This document shows, in pieces, positions 51,634 through 60,168 of a DNA stretch of 64,000 nt. The notes under the pieces are model-generated. The model saw nothing but the letters and a program-made list of their open reading frames with translations, did not search any database and was not told the origin of the DNA. A program made the translations under genes and the position numbers. Each line of letters opens with the position of its first letter. Position 1 is the stretch's first letter. The DNA is from CAVRJC01 sp963721435 (GTDB lineage Bacteria; Actinomycetota; Acidimicrobiia; IMCC26256; DASPTH01), in assembly GCA_963721435.1 (NCBI GenBank), contig CAVRJC010000012.1:1-64000 (forward strand), given 5' to 3'.

Positions 51634-52770
51634 ATGGATCTCGACTTCACGCCGGAACAAGATCTGCTGCGCGAGACGGTGGCGGGCGTGTGCCAGCGCT
51701 ACTGCGACCTCAAAGTCGTGCGCGAGATGGAGGACGACCCGCGCGGGTTCCCGGACAAGCTGTGGGCGCAGCTCGCCGACCTCGGGCTCATCGGCCTCAC
51801 GTTGCCCGAGGAGCACGGCGGCACCGGCATGTCGATGCTCGAGGCGGTGATCGTCTACACCGAGTTCGGGCGCGCGCTCACGCCGTCGCCCCACTTCGTG
51901 AGCTCGGTGATGAGCGGCGGTGTCCTCGCGCTCGCGGGCTCCGACGAGCAGAAGTCGGGGCTGCTCACGCAGATCGCGAGCGGTGAGGCGATCGTCACGC
52001 CCGCGTGGCTCGAGCCCGGTCGCGGCTTCGGCCCGAAGGGCGTCGCGCTCGCAGCGACCCGCGACGGCGACGGCTGGAAGCTCAACGGCGTCAAGCGTCA
52101 CGTCTACTTCGCGAGCGCGGCCGACCGGCTCCTCGTGCTCGCGCGCACGCCCGACGGTCCCGCGATGTTCCTCGTCGACCCGAAGGCGAGCGGCGTCGAG
52201 CTCGTCCAGCAGAAGTCGATCAGCTCCGACACGCAGTACGAAGTCACGTTCACCGACGCGCACGTCGACGCCGCTGAGGTCGTCGGCACTCCGGGCGACG
52301 CGTGGGCCACGTGGGACACCGTGATGCACGACGGCATCATCCTCCTCGCCGCGCAGGCGGCGGGTGGGGCGCGCTACGCGCTCGACATCACCGTGCAGTA
52401 CTCGAAGGACCGCCAGCAGTTCGACAAGCCGCTCGGCGCGTTCCAGGCGCTCGCGCACAACATGGCCGATGCCGTCACCACCGTCGACGGCGCGGAGACC
52501 CTCGTGCTGGAAGCCGGGTGGGCTCACAGCGAAGGCCACTCGGTGCGGCGCCTGGCACCGATGGCGAAGCTGTTCGCGACCCAGACCTTCCGCGACGTCA
52601 CCGCGATGTCGCAGCAGATCTTCGGTGGCGTGGGCTTCACGGTGGAGTACGACATCCAGCTCTACTTCCGCCGCGCGAAGCAGCTCCAGATCTCGTGGTG
52701 GGACACCTCGTACCTCGAGGAGCTCATCGCCGCCGACGTGCTCGACGACCGCGTCATCACCGAGCTCTGA
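51634..52770 (+). CDS. Acyl-CoA dehydrogenase family protein, partner subunit
   Basis: A 378-residue FadE-like protein (FTPEQDLLRETVAGVCQRYCD; LPEEHGGTGMSMLEAVIVYTEFGRAL; KPLGAFQALAHNMAD; QQIFGGVGFTVEYDIQLYFRRAK). It ends without the GTxEIxRN tail, so with the enzyme at 48193 it probably forms an alpha2beta2 dehydrogenase for bulky acyl-CoA. The ATG follows an A-rich AGAAAGTAGGACGATCA leader. Confidence 0.87.
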   Translation: MDLDFTPEQDLLRETVAGVCQRYCDLKVVREMEDDPRGFPDKLWAQLADLGLIGLTLPEEHGGTGMSMLEAVIVYTEFGRALTPSPHFVSSVMSGGVLALAGSDEQKSGLLTQIASGEAIVTPAWLEPGRGFGPKGVALAATRDGDGWKLNGVKRHVYFASAADRLLVLARTPDGPAMFLVDPKASGVELVQQKSISSDTQYEVTFTDAHVDAAEVVGTPGDAWATWDTVMHDGIILLAAQAAGGARYALDITVQYSKDRQQFDKPLGAFQALAHNMADAVTTVDGAETLVLEAGWAHSEGHSVRRLAPMAKLFATQTFRDVTAMSQQIFGGVGFTVEYDIQLYFRRAKQLQISWWDTSYLEELIAADVLDDRVITEL

Positions 52771-52784
52771 CCGGTCGCGCGATC

Positions 52785-53654
52785 GTGCGCGCGTTCGACC
52801 CCGTCGTCGAAGGCCTGGTCTTCACCGAGTGCCCGCGCTGGCACGACGGGCACGTCTGGTACTCCGACACCCACGTGGGCGAGGTGCACCGGTTCAATCC
52901 TGCGACCGGCACCGACGAGGTCGCGGCCCGGCACTCGAGCTCGGTCGCCGGCCTCGGGTTCCTGCCCGACGGCACGCTGCTCGCGGTGTCGTCGATGGCA
53001 CGGAAGCTGCTGCGCCTCGAAGACGAAGGCGACGGGTTCGTCGAGCACGCCGACATGAGCGCGGTCGTCGGCCCGTGGCCGTGCAACGACATGGCCGTCG
53101 ACCAGCGCGGGCGCGCGTACGTCGGCGGCTTCGGCTACGACATCTTCGGCGGCGCGCCGATGGCGCCCACGCATCTCGTGCTCGTCACGCCCGATGGCGA
53201 CGTGCGCGCCGTCGGCGACGAGGTCACGTTTCCCAACGGTACGATCGTCGCTCCCCCCGGCACCTGTGGCGACGGCGCGACGTTGATCGTGGCCGAGACC
53301 ATGAGCGAGCAGTTGGTCGCGTTCACCATCACCGACGACGGCTCACTCGTCGACCGGCGCGTGTACGCGCACGTCGACGGTCTCGTTCCCGACGGCATCT
53401 GCCTCGACGCGGAGGGCGCGGTGTGGGTGGCACACCCGCGCGCCGGTGCGGTGCGCGTGCTGCCCGGCGGTGAGGTGACGGACCGGATCGAGCTCCCCGG
53501 CCGCAACATCTACGCGTGCGTCCTCGGCGGCAACGACCGGCGCACGTTGTTCGCGTGCACCGGCACCACCCACGACCGGGACGAAGCCGCGCGCATCCGA
53601 TCGGCCAAACTCGAGGCCGTCACCGTCGACATCCCCGGAGCAGGAGTTCCATGA
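52785..53654 (+). CDS. SMP-30/gluconolactonase-like six-bladed propeller protein
   Basis: A 289-residue SMP-30/LRE-family protein: GLVFTECPRWHDGHVWYSD holds the first metal-binding Glu, NDMAVDQRGRAYVGGFGYD the Asn/Asp pair, and VPDGICLDAEGAVWVAHP the last Asp. These are Ca2+/Zn2+ lactonases. A lactonase in a lipid-CoA operon could open a lactone intermediate (inference). GTG 52785 is 14 nt after the dehydrogenase stop. Overlaps the next gene by 4 nt. Confidence 0.82.
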   Translation: MRAFDPVVEGLVFTECPRWHDGHVWYSDTHVGEVHRFNPATGTDEVAARHSSSVAGLGFLPDGTLLAVSSMARKLLRLEDEGDGFVEHADMSAVVGPWPCNDMAVDQRGRAYVGGFGYDIFGGAPMAPTHLVLVTPDGDVRAVGDEVTFPNGTIVAPPGTCGDGATLIVAETMSEQLVAFTITDDGSLVDRRVYAHVDGLVPDGICLDAEGAVWVAHPRAGAVRVLPGGEVTDRIELPGRNIYACVLGGNDRRTLFACTGTTHDRDEAARIRSAKLEAVTVDIPGAGVP

Positions 53655-54883
53655 GCGCCACACCTCTCGCCGGAGTCCGCATCCTCGCGGTCGAGCAGCA
53701 GCAAGCCCTCCCGTTCGCCACGCAGCTGTTCGCGCGCATGGGCGCCGAGGTCATCAAGGTCGAGCACCCGGGGATCGGCGAGTCGGGGCGCACGTCGATC
53801 CCCGCGATGACCGCGCGTGACGGCCGCGCCGTCGGCGCCACGTATCTCCGCAACAACCTCGGCAAGCACAGCGTCGGCATCGACCTCAAGCACCCGCAGG
53901 GCCGTGACCTCTTTCTCCGGCTCGCGCGCGAAGTCGACGTCGTGGGCGAGAACTTCAAGTCGGGCACCATGGACCGTCTCGGCCTCGGCTACCCCGACGT
54001 CGCCGCGGTCGCACCGCGCGCCGTGTACGTGTCGGTCTCCGGATTCGGCAACCTGTTGCCGTCGCCCTACAAGGAATGGCCGGCGTACGCGGCGATGGCG
54101 GAGTCGATGGCCGGCTTCTACGAGCGCAATCGGCGCCACGGCGAGCGGCCCCGGAGCGGTACCGCGTGCGCGCTCGGCGACATCGGCACGTCGTTGTTCG
54201 CGTCCATCGGCATCCTCGCGGCACTGCGCGAGCGCGACCGCACCGGCAAGGGCCAGCTCGTCGACGTGTCGATGTTCGACTCGATGATCGCGATGGCCGA
54301 CATCGTCCCGTTCTTCTGGTCGATGGGCCTCCGGCAGGAGCGCGGCTACGCGGCGCCGCCCGTCGGGATCATGGACAGCTTCGCGGTGGCGGACGGCTAC
54401 GTCGTGATCCAGGTGATGCGGGAGTGGCACCTCGAGGCGCTGGCCGAGCTCGTAGGCCGCCCCGATTGGGTCGACGACCCCGAGCTGGCCGAGCGCCGGA
54501 GCTGGGCCGAGCGCTACGAGGAGCTGCTGTTGCCGTCGCTCGAGGCGTGGGGCGCGCACCACACGATGGTCGAGGCGACCAACCTGCTCGCCGCGGTCGG
54601 CGTGCCGACGTCGCCGAGCTTCGGGCCCGAAGACCTCGCACGTGACGAGCACGTGCGCGAGCACAACATGCTGGTCGCGGTACGGCGTGACGACGACGGC
54701 GACCCGATGCTCATCCCGGGCAACCCCATAAAGTTCTCGGCCGATGGATCGGGCAGCGAGGAGTACGTGCCCACCGAGATGCCGCTGCTCGGCGAGCACA
54801 CCGACACCGTCCTCACCGAATTGGCCGGCCTGACGACCGACGAGCTCGCGTCACTCCGCGCCGACGGCGTCATTGGCCCCTGA
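53651..54883 (+). CDS. Type III (CaiB/BaiF) CoA-transferase
   Basis: A 410-residue family III CoA-transferase closely related to the one at 44480: LAGVRILAVEQQQALPFATQLFARMGAEVIKVE, RNNLGKHSVGIDLKHPQG and the catalytic Asp in GTACALGDIGTSLFA. It makes the CoA ester of an organic acid from a donor acyl-CoA. CAGGAG 5 nt before the ATG. Last gene of the operon begun at 48193. Confidence 0.9.
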   Translation: MSATPLAGVRILAVEQQQALPFATQLFARMGAEVIKVEHPGIGESGRTSIPAMTARDGRAVGATYLRNNLGKHSVGIDLKHPQGRDLFLRLAREVDVVGENFKSGTMDRLGLGYPDVAAVAPRAVYVSVSGFGNLLPSPYKEWPAYAAMAESMAGFYERNRRHGERPRSGTACALGDIGTSLFASIGILAALRERDRTGKGQLVDVSMFDSMIAMADIVPFFWSMGLRQERGYAAPPVGIMDSFAVADGYVVIQVMREWHLEALAELVGRPDWVDDPELAERRSWAERYEELLLPSLEAWGAHHTMVEATNLLAAVGVPTSPSFGPEDLARDEHVREHNMLVAVRRDDDGDPMLIPGNPIKFSADGSGSEEYVPTEMPLLGEHTDTVLTELAGLTTDELASLRADGVIGP

Positions 54884-54905
54884 CGTCACCTCGTGAGCGG
54901 GAGCG

Positions 54906-55157
54906 CTACCGACGCGGGTCGTCGAGGATGAGCTCGAACTCGTCGCGGAGGTGGCGGCGGAGGTCTTGCGCGACGATGTCGGCCAGGAGATCCGGGGGCA
55001 CGACGCACTCCTCGCAGTTGGCGCCCTCGAGCTCCAACTTGACGTGGATGCGGGCGGCGCGGGCATTGCCCTCGACCAGCACCAGGTCGGCGCCGTCGGC
55101 ACGCAGGACGGCTCCGGTTTCGTGGACAGCAGTGGCGATCGCCTCGTCGGTGAGCAT
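54906..55157 (-). CDS. NifU-like C-terminal-domain protein (CxxC)
   Basis: An 83-residue protein resembling a divergent NifU C-terminal domain: an N-terminal helix, strands with VLVEGNARAARIHVKLELEG, then ANCEECVVPPDLLADIVAQDL with a single CxxC (C-E-E-C) followed by a helix. NifU domains carry labile Fe-S clusters to targets. It is transcribed divergently from the UGSC module from a mirror-symmetric promoter, suggesting shared regulation. Assignment to NifU is moderate. Confidence 0.55.
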   Translation of the reverse strand: MLTDEAIATAVHETGAVLRADGADLVLVEGNARAARIHVKLELEGANCEECVVPPDLLADIVAQDLRRHLRDEFELILDDPRR

Positions 55158-55164
55158 GCCCACC

Positions 55165-55174
55165 AGTCTAGATT
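55165..55174. promoter_or_regulatory. Symmetric divergent leaderless promoter (shared -10 bases)
   Basis: AGTCTAGATT contains TAGATT on the plus strand (55169-55174) and TAGACT on the minus strand (55170-55165). Each ends exactly 7 nt before its start codon (55182 plus, 55157 minus) and the two hexamers share the TA at 55169-55170. Confidence 0.55.
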
Positions 55175-55181
55175 TGGGCGC

Positions 55182-55730
55182 ATGAGCCCTGACACCCTGC
55201 AGATCCGGCTTCCGGTGGCCAAGACCCCCGATGTCACCGCGGCGCCCACCTTCACCCTCGATCGTCCCATCGAGGGCACCACGATCGGGATCCGCCACGA
55301 GGGGTCGTGGCGCTCGTGGATGCTGATCGCCGGCGAGTGGGAGCGCTTCCTCGAGCGCGACGGCGCCAAGCCCGTCATCGTGCAGACCGGCGAGCGCGTC
55401 GGCCACGAGGGCGAGGAGACCCGGGCGCGCGTGCGGGAGTGGGCCGACTCCGTCGACTGCGCGGTGTCGGGCCTCGGCACCTGCGGGTCGTGCACGTCGT
55501 GGAGCGTGTCTGACGCGGTCGCGGTCGAGGACAAGCTGAAGCCTTCGATCGTCGCGGTCACCGCGGAGTTCGAGACCCACGCGCACAACATGGCCACGTA
55601 CCTCGGTCACCCCGACCTGAAGGTCCTCGTGCTCCCCTACCCGCTCGAGGCCCGTCCGGCCGAGGAGCTGCGCGAGATCGCGGTCGAGTACTACCCCCGG
55701 TTCCTCGAGCTCCTGCAGGTGGGCAAGTGA
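55182..55730 (+). CDS. UGSC-family thiol protein (CGSC motif), module 1
   Basis: A 182-residue protein with the motif GLGTCGSCTSW; C101-G-S-C104 is the redox-type motif that in some members of the UGSC family begins with selenocysteine. Here the codon is TGC, so it is a Cys form. The rest is an alpha/beta fold (TTIGIRHEGSWRSWML; LKPSIVAVTAEFETHAHNMA). The biochemical role of the family is not established; a thiol/selenol oxidoreductase is inferred. The ATG has a TAGATT -10 box 7 nt upstream. Stop overlaps the partner's GTG. Confidence 0.7.
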   Translation: MSPDTLQIRLPVAKTPDVTAAPTFTLDRPIEGTTIGIRHEGSWRSWMLIAGEWERFLERDGAKPVIVQTGERVGHEGEETRARVREWADSVDCAVSGLGTCGSCTSWSVSDAVAVEDKLKPSIVAVTAEFETHAHNMATYLGHPDLKVLVLPYPLEARPAEELREIAVEYYPRFLELLQVGK

Positions 55731-56782
55731 GCGAGCTCACCAGCGAGGTCATCACCGTCGGCGCCGACCCCGAGGCGCTCTACGAGCTCTCGATGGAAGA
55801 GGGCTGGGGCGACGGCGTCCCGCTGATCCCGCCCACCGACGACCGTGTGAAGGCCCGCCTCGCCGCTACGCCGTACTCCCCCGACGAAGTGATCGGCGTG
55901 CTGCCCCCGTTGCACCGCGTCGCGACCGTGGAGCTCGCGGCGATCAACGCGACGATGGCCGGCGTCGAGCCCGAGGCATTCCCGCTCGTGATCGCCGCGC
56001 TCGAGGCGATCGTCGTGCCCGAGTTCAACGCGTTCGCGCTCACCACCACGACGTCGAGCGTGTTCCCGATGATGATCGTGAACGGCCCGTCGCGCGACGA
56101 CCTCGGCATCGACTACCGCGCCGGCTGCCTCGGTGGCGCCGCGGGCCGCGGCTCGATGACCATCGGCCGTGCCGTCTCGCTGTGCCTCCGCAACATCGGC
56201 GGGCAGCGCGCGGGCGACACGTCGCGCACGGTGTTCGGCCAGCCCGCCCGCTTCGGCCTGTGCTTCGGCGAGTGGGAGGAGCGGTCGCCGTGGCCGTCGC
56301 TCGCCCAGCGGCGCGGCTTCAGCACCGAGCAGGAAGTCATGACGGTGCACGGCGGCAAGGGCACGTTCCCGATGGCCGACATCAACAACGACAGCGCGGA
56401 GGATCTCACCTACACGATCGCCAAGACGATCTCCTTCCCCCAGAACAACTGGTACCTCGAGCCCACCGGCGAGACCGGCCAGCTCGTGCTGTGCGTCAAC
56501 CCGATGTGGGCCGAGCGCTTCGGCAAGGAGTGGCCGAACGTCGAAGACTTCCAGCAGTACCTCTGGGAGTGGGCGTGGCAGCCCATCGACCTCTTCCGGC
56601 CCGGCAACGCCGCGGTGCTCGAGACCAAGGGACGGGTCGACCGCGAAGGCCGCGTGCGCCTCTGCGCGCGGCCCGAGCAGCTCGTGCCGGTCGTCTGCGG
56701 TGGGCTGGGCAGCCTGCACGCAGTGGCGCTCACCAGCTTCTGCGAGAGCGAGATGCAGAGCGTCGCCGCGACCCGGGTCTGA
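55727..56782 (+). CDS. Conserved partner protein of the UGSC module (uncharacterised), module 1
   Basis: A 351-residue protein of unknown function. Notable parts are EEGWGDGVPLIPPT, YRAGCLGGAAGRGSMTIGRA, CFGEWEERSPWPSLAQRRGF, and two late Cys clusters (VRLCARPEQLVPVVCGG; TSFCESEM). It has no signal peptide or TM segment. The partial protein at the end of the window (63398-64000) is a homologue by the shared CF-E-EE-SPW-x6-RRGF block, and it too adjoins a UGSC gene. Coupled to the UGSC gene by GTGA. Confidence 0.6.
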   Translation: MSELTSEVITVGADPEALYELSMEEGWGDGVPLIPPTDDRVKARLAATPYSPDEVIGVLPPLHRVATVELAAINATMAGVEPEAFPLVIAALEAIVVPEFNAFALTTTTSSVFPMMIVNGPSRDDLGIDYRAGCLGGAAGRGSMTIGRAVSLCLRNIGGQRAGDTSRTVFGQPARFGLCFGEWEERSPWPSLAQRRGFSTEQEVMTVHGGKGTFPMADINNDSAEDLTYTIAKTISFPQNNWYLEPTGETGQLVLCVNPMWAERFGKEWPNVEDFQQYLWEWAWQPIDLFRPGNAAVLETKGRVDREGRVRLCARPEQLVPVVCGGLGSLHAVALTSFCESEMQSVAATRV

Positions 56783-56806
56783 CCGCCTGCGCGGCGGCGC
56801 ATCCAC

Positions 56807-58382
56807 ATGAGAGAGGCCGCCGATCGACTGCGCGCCATCGTCGATGCGGGATCGTGCACGGGTGCGGCCGCGATCCTCACCGACGCGTCCCGCACGATCG
56901 CGCTCGAGACCGTTGGCGCGACGCGCCCCGACGACGGCCTGCCGATCACCGAGCGCACCCGATTCCGCTGGGCGTCGTGCAGCAAGCCGGTCACCGCGGT
57001 CGCGACGTTGCTCGCGGTGCAGGACGGCCTGCTCGATCTCGACGCGCCGATCGGGCTCTCCCTCCCCGACTTCTCGGTGCACTCCCGCTTCGAGGGCGAT
57101 GCCGCCGCGCAGATCACCGTGCGGCACCTGCTGAGCCACATGGCGGGGCTCACACGCCAGGCTCCCGTCGACAACAGCTACGACGACTGGCCGGGGCACG
57201 TCGCGAGCATCGGTGACACCTGGCTGCGGTTTCCCGTCGGCCTGCGCTACGCCTACTCCGACATCGGCGTCGATCTCGTCGGACGCGTGCTCGAGGTCGT
57301 GAGCGGCAGATCGTTCCCGCAATTCGTCGCGTCGCGCGTGTTCGCGCCACTCGGCATGGACGACGCGACCTTCGACCGCGCCGTCATCCGCGCCGACCAC
57401 ACCCGCGCGATCGGCCGCATCGACGGACGTCTGCACGGGCTCAGCGGCATGGTGCCGGCGGGCTCGATGCACGCGAGCGTGCGCGACCTCGGCCGCTTCC
57501 TGCGGTTCGTGCTCGGTCGCGGCCAGATCGACGGCGCGCCGGTGCTCGCAGCCGAGCTGCTCGACGAGATGGCGACGGTCCCGTTCCCCGTTGCCGGGCA
57601 GGTGGAGGGCTACGCGCTCGGGCTCCGGACGCGCCGCACCACACGCGGTCGCCGACTGGGGCATGCCGGCCGTGGGTTCGGCTTCCTGGCCGACATGTGG
57701 TGGCTGCCCGACGAGGGTGTGGGCGCGGCGGCCGTCGTGAACTCGCACGACGAAGACATCCGTCGCCGCATCGTGCCCGCGCTCCTCGACCGCGCCGCGA
57801 CTGCGCCGCCGCGCCGCCGCCACCGGCACGCCACTCGCGCCACCACTCCACACGACTGCACTCCCACCCGACGCGGCGCGCCTCGCGGGCCGCTACGCGG
57901 GCGCGCTGCATCAGACACTCGTGTTCGCGTTGCGCGACGGCACCCTCGGTCGCCTCGACGACGACGACTTCGACCCGCTCCGCTTCATCGCCCCCACCAG
58001 TGGCGTCTCCGCCACCGAAGCCGTGGCCGACGGCGACCGCGAGCGCTACCGGTTCATGCCGTCCGACGCGGGCGGCGTCGTCGCGCCTCCGTACGTCGTG
58101 CGCGTCCGTGACGGCGAGAGCTGGAGCTACAACGATGGCCCCTCAGATCCGCCCGGTCCCGACCGCGCCGACTGGGACAAGCACGCCGGCGACTATGCGC
58201 TCGTCACGCGCGACGGTCTCACCGGGCGCATCCCCGTCGCCAACCGCGACGGCCATCTCTACGTGGCGTCGCAGCGGATCTACGAGGACCGCGACTACCT
58301 GTTCACGCCGCGCGGAGAGCACGTGACGCTCGACGGCGAGCTCATCCTCGTCGGGAGCCGCACGCTGGAGCGCATTCGCTGA
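56807..58382 (+). pseudogene. Beta-lactamase-like serine hydrolase with C-terminal extension, one +1 frameshift
   Basis: About 524 residues if repaired. The first 340 form a class C/esterase-type beta-lactamase domain: SxxK in ASCSKPVTA, YSD in YAYSDIGVDL, and HAG in LGHAGRGFG. A +1 shift near 57815, within a GCC-repeat stretch, moves the frame to a C-terminal domain (LAGRYAGALHQTLVFALRDG...). Families of this design include esterases and D-amino-acid peptidases, so antibiotic resistance is not implied. It begins 25 nt after the UGSC partner gene. Confidence 0.72.
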
Positions 58383-58385
58383 TCC

Positions 58386-59162
58386 TCAGACCTGCACGGT
58401 CGCGAGGAACGCCGCCACCGCGAATCCACCCGCCGCCGCCAGCCCCGCGTGACGCCCCGCACCGCGCACGGCGATGGGGATCATCTCGTTGACGACCACC
58501 ACGACCATCGCGCCGGCCGCGATCGACTGGATGATCGCGATCGCGTCGGCGTCGGTCGAGTTGAGTGCGCCGTATCCGATCGCACCCGCGATCGCGCCGA
58601 CGGCCACGATCGCGCCGAACCGGAGCAGCACGTTGCGCAGCGGGATCCGCCCCGCGAGCAGCGCGGCAGCGACACCGATCGCCTCGGGCAGGTTGGAGAG
58701 GAACACCGCACCGACCAACGCGAACGACACGACACCACCGCCGAGGAGCGTGAGCCCGATGGCGATCGACTCCGGGATCCCGTCGAGGACCATGCCGACG
58801 GTGAGGTTGCGCGCCGCGGTGGCGTCGGCGCCCGCGGGCAGCTCGGCCAGGCTCACGTCCGCCGCGTCCTCGACCGGCTCCTCCGGGTCTTCACGCTCGG
58901 CCCGGCGGTCGAGCCACGTCGTGAGCGTGTAGTACCCGAGCGCGCCGACCATCAGGCCGAGACCCGTGGGCGCGCGCCCGGCCTCGTGGTACGCCTCGGC
59001 GACGAGATCGGTCGTGATCGCGCTGATCAACGCACCACCACCGAACGCCATCACCAGCCCGAGCCACCGCGGCTCGGTGAGCTCGGGGAAGCGGGCGACG
59101 AGCAGCGCGCCGACGAGCAGCGCCGACTGCCCGAGCGCCGCCCACAGCCCTGCTTCGAGCAC
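58386..59162 (-). CDS. ZIP-family metal transporter
   Basis: A 258-residue membrane protein with about eight TM segments. The metal-site helices read NLTVGMVLDGIPESIAIGL and FLSNLPEAIGVA, matching the HN(I/L)-x-DG-x-PE and N-x-PE signatures of ZIP transporters (His replaced by Asn), with an acidic loop (EREDPEEPVEDAAD) between helices. It would import divalent cations such as Zn2+ or Fe2+. The GTG at 59162 is chosen from the AGAGGAA upstream. Confidence 0.85.
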   Translation of the reverse strand: MLEAGLWAALGQSALLVGALLVARFPELTEPRWLGLVMAFGGGALISAITTDLVAEAYHEAGRAPTGLGLMVGALGYYTLTTWLDRRAEREDPEEPVEDAADVSLAELPAGADATAARNLTVGMVLDGIPESIAIGLTLLGGGVVSFALVGAVFLSNLPEAIGVAAALLAGRIPLRNVLLRFGAIVAVGAIAGAIGYGALNSTDADAIAIIQSIAAGAMVVVVVNEMIPIAVRGAGRHAGLAAAGGFAVAAFLATVQV

Positions 59163-59216
59163 TTCCGGTTCCTCTCTGCCTCGTCGCGGCCCGCAGTCTC
59201 GCGCGACGCCCCGCGT

Positions 59217-59233
59217 CGAACGCGTAGCGTTCG
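59217..59233. promoter_or_regulatory. Perfect palindrome over a leaderless promoter
   Basis: CGAACGC-GTA-GCGTTCG, 7-bp perfect arms. The -10 box TAGCGT (59225-59230) is inside it and ends 7 nt before the ATG at 59238. A bound regulator would mask the promoter of the following gene. Confidence 0.55.
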
Positions 59234-59237
59234 GGCC

Positions 59238-59777
59238 ATGTTGTATGCATTCGCGTTCGAGCGGGTGGGCGTCGTGGTCGGCGACCTGTACTTCGTCGAC
59301 CCGAACCCGGGTGAGGGGCAGGAGGGCGCCGAGCGGGGCGTCCGCCTCGAGGTGCGCATCTTCGAGCGCCCGCCCGTGGAAGGCTCGGTGTACGCCGCGC
59401 AGGCAATCCACGTGGCACGGCCGATCTGGCGCGCCGACCTCCTCGAGCAGGTCGACGGTCCCTACGGCAGCTTCGACCGCACCCACCATCATCCGCAGTT
59501 CCGCGGCTGGGAGCCGAGCCGCCGGAAGTTCGAGCCCGAGCTCTCGGCCAACCCCGTCGAGTACGTCGGTGCGATGCTCGCCGACCTCGACGGCCTGCTC
59601 GCAGGCGCGGAGATGTCGCCCGCCGACGTCGCGCCCACCGACGCCCACGACCTCCGCGCCGCGGTGCCCGAGATCCTCGACGCGGTGCAGCGCCTCCTGG
59701 CGCGCGTCCACGCCGGCGAGCTTGCGACCGCGCCGGCGGGCGCCGACGGCGGCTTCGCACGGGCCGGCTGGCTGTAA
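59238..59777 (+). CDS. Conserved hypothetical protein
   Basis: A 179-residue soluble protein with no recognised family. Features: a beta-rich start (YAFAFERVGVVVGDLYFVDPNPG), RLEVRIFERPPVEGSVYAAQ, and a His-rich patch TFDRTHHHPQFRGW-like (DRTHHHPQFRGWEPSRRKFE), then a helical C-terminus. The HHH patch could bind metal; no evidence beyond composition. A leaderless promoter covered by a perfect palindrome indicates regulated expression. Divergent from the ZIP gene by 75 bp, so a metal link is possible. Confidence 0.6.
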   Translation: MLYAFAFERVGVVVGDLYFVDPNPGEGQEGAERGVRLEVRIFERPPVEGSVYAAQAIHVARPIWRADLLEQVDGPYGSFDRTHHHPQFRGWEPSRRKFEPELSANPVEYVGAMLADLDGLLAGAEMSPADVAPTDAHDLRAAVPEILDAVQRLLARVHAGELATAPAGADGGFARAGWL

Positions 59778-59874
59778 CCCGATCCCTCCCTGCTCCCCGA
59801 CGCAACCGTTCAGCGCGTGCAGCACATGGTCGCGGGCGCACGCCACTGCGCGTACGAGATCTGCGCCACAGAGG

Positions 59875-60102
59875 TCAGCGGTGGTTGCGGCGGCGGCCGA
59901 CGAGGAGGTAGAGCGGGGACCCGATCGGCTGCACGAACAGTGCGAGACCCCAGCACACCTTTGGGCCTCGCACTTCGTCCGCGCGACGACGCACCAGATC
60001 CCGCAGGGCGATCGTGGTGACGACGAGCTCGACGACGGAACCGACGACGATCGCGGTCTTCGCCGCCGGCGACAACTCGGACCAACGCTTCTTCTGTGTC
60101 AT
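59875..60102 (-). CDS. PLDc_N-domain-like small membrane protein
   Basis: A 75-residue protein with two hydrophobic segments: KTAIVVGSVVELVVTTIAL, a basic linker (RDLVRRRADEVRGPK), then CWGLALFVQPIGSPLYLLVGRR, the typical W-x-L...P-x-G-x-P-x-Y-x-L-x-GRR end of PLDc_N (phospholipase-D-nuclease N-terminal-like) membrane domains. Function is unknown. Divergent from the AI-2E-type exporter with dormancy box 8 between. The 97 bp before its stop hold nothing recognised. Confidence 0.7.
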   Translation of the reverse strand: MTQKKRWSELSPAAKTAIVVGSVVELVVTTIALRDLVRRRADEVRGPKVCWGLALFVQPIGSPLYLLVGRRRNHR

Positions 60103-60168
60103 TTCCTCGCCCTCGGTGAGTCGCGAACGTGATCCCCGGACACTGGCAGGTCGAAGCCGTCGACGGAA

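Noticed and set aside
55482..55493. Selenocysteine in the UGSC proteins
   Set aside because: Both CGSC motifs are encoded by TGC codons; no TGA is present, so these are cysteine versions.
55691..57853. 720-codon minus-strand frame opposite the UGSC partner and beta-lactamase genes
   Set aside because: Arg/Asp/Glu/His-rich composition typical of an antisense shadow; no domain, and the plus strand carries clear family motifs.
56807..58382. Beta-lactam resistance gene
   Set aside because: The SxxK, YSD and HAG motifs define a broad serine-hydrolase family with many esterases and peptidases, the frame is broken, and the context is not resistance-related.
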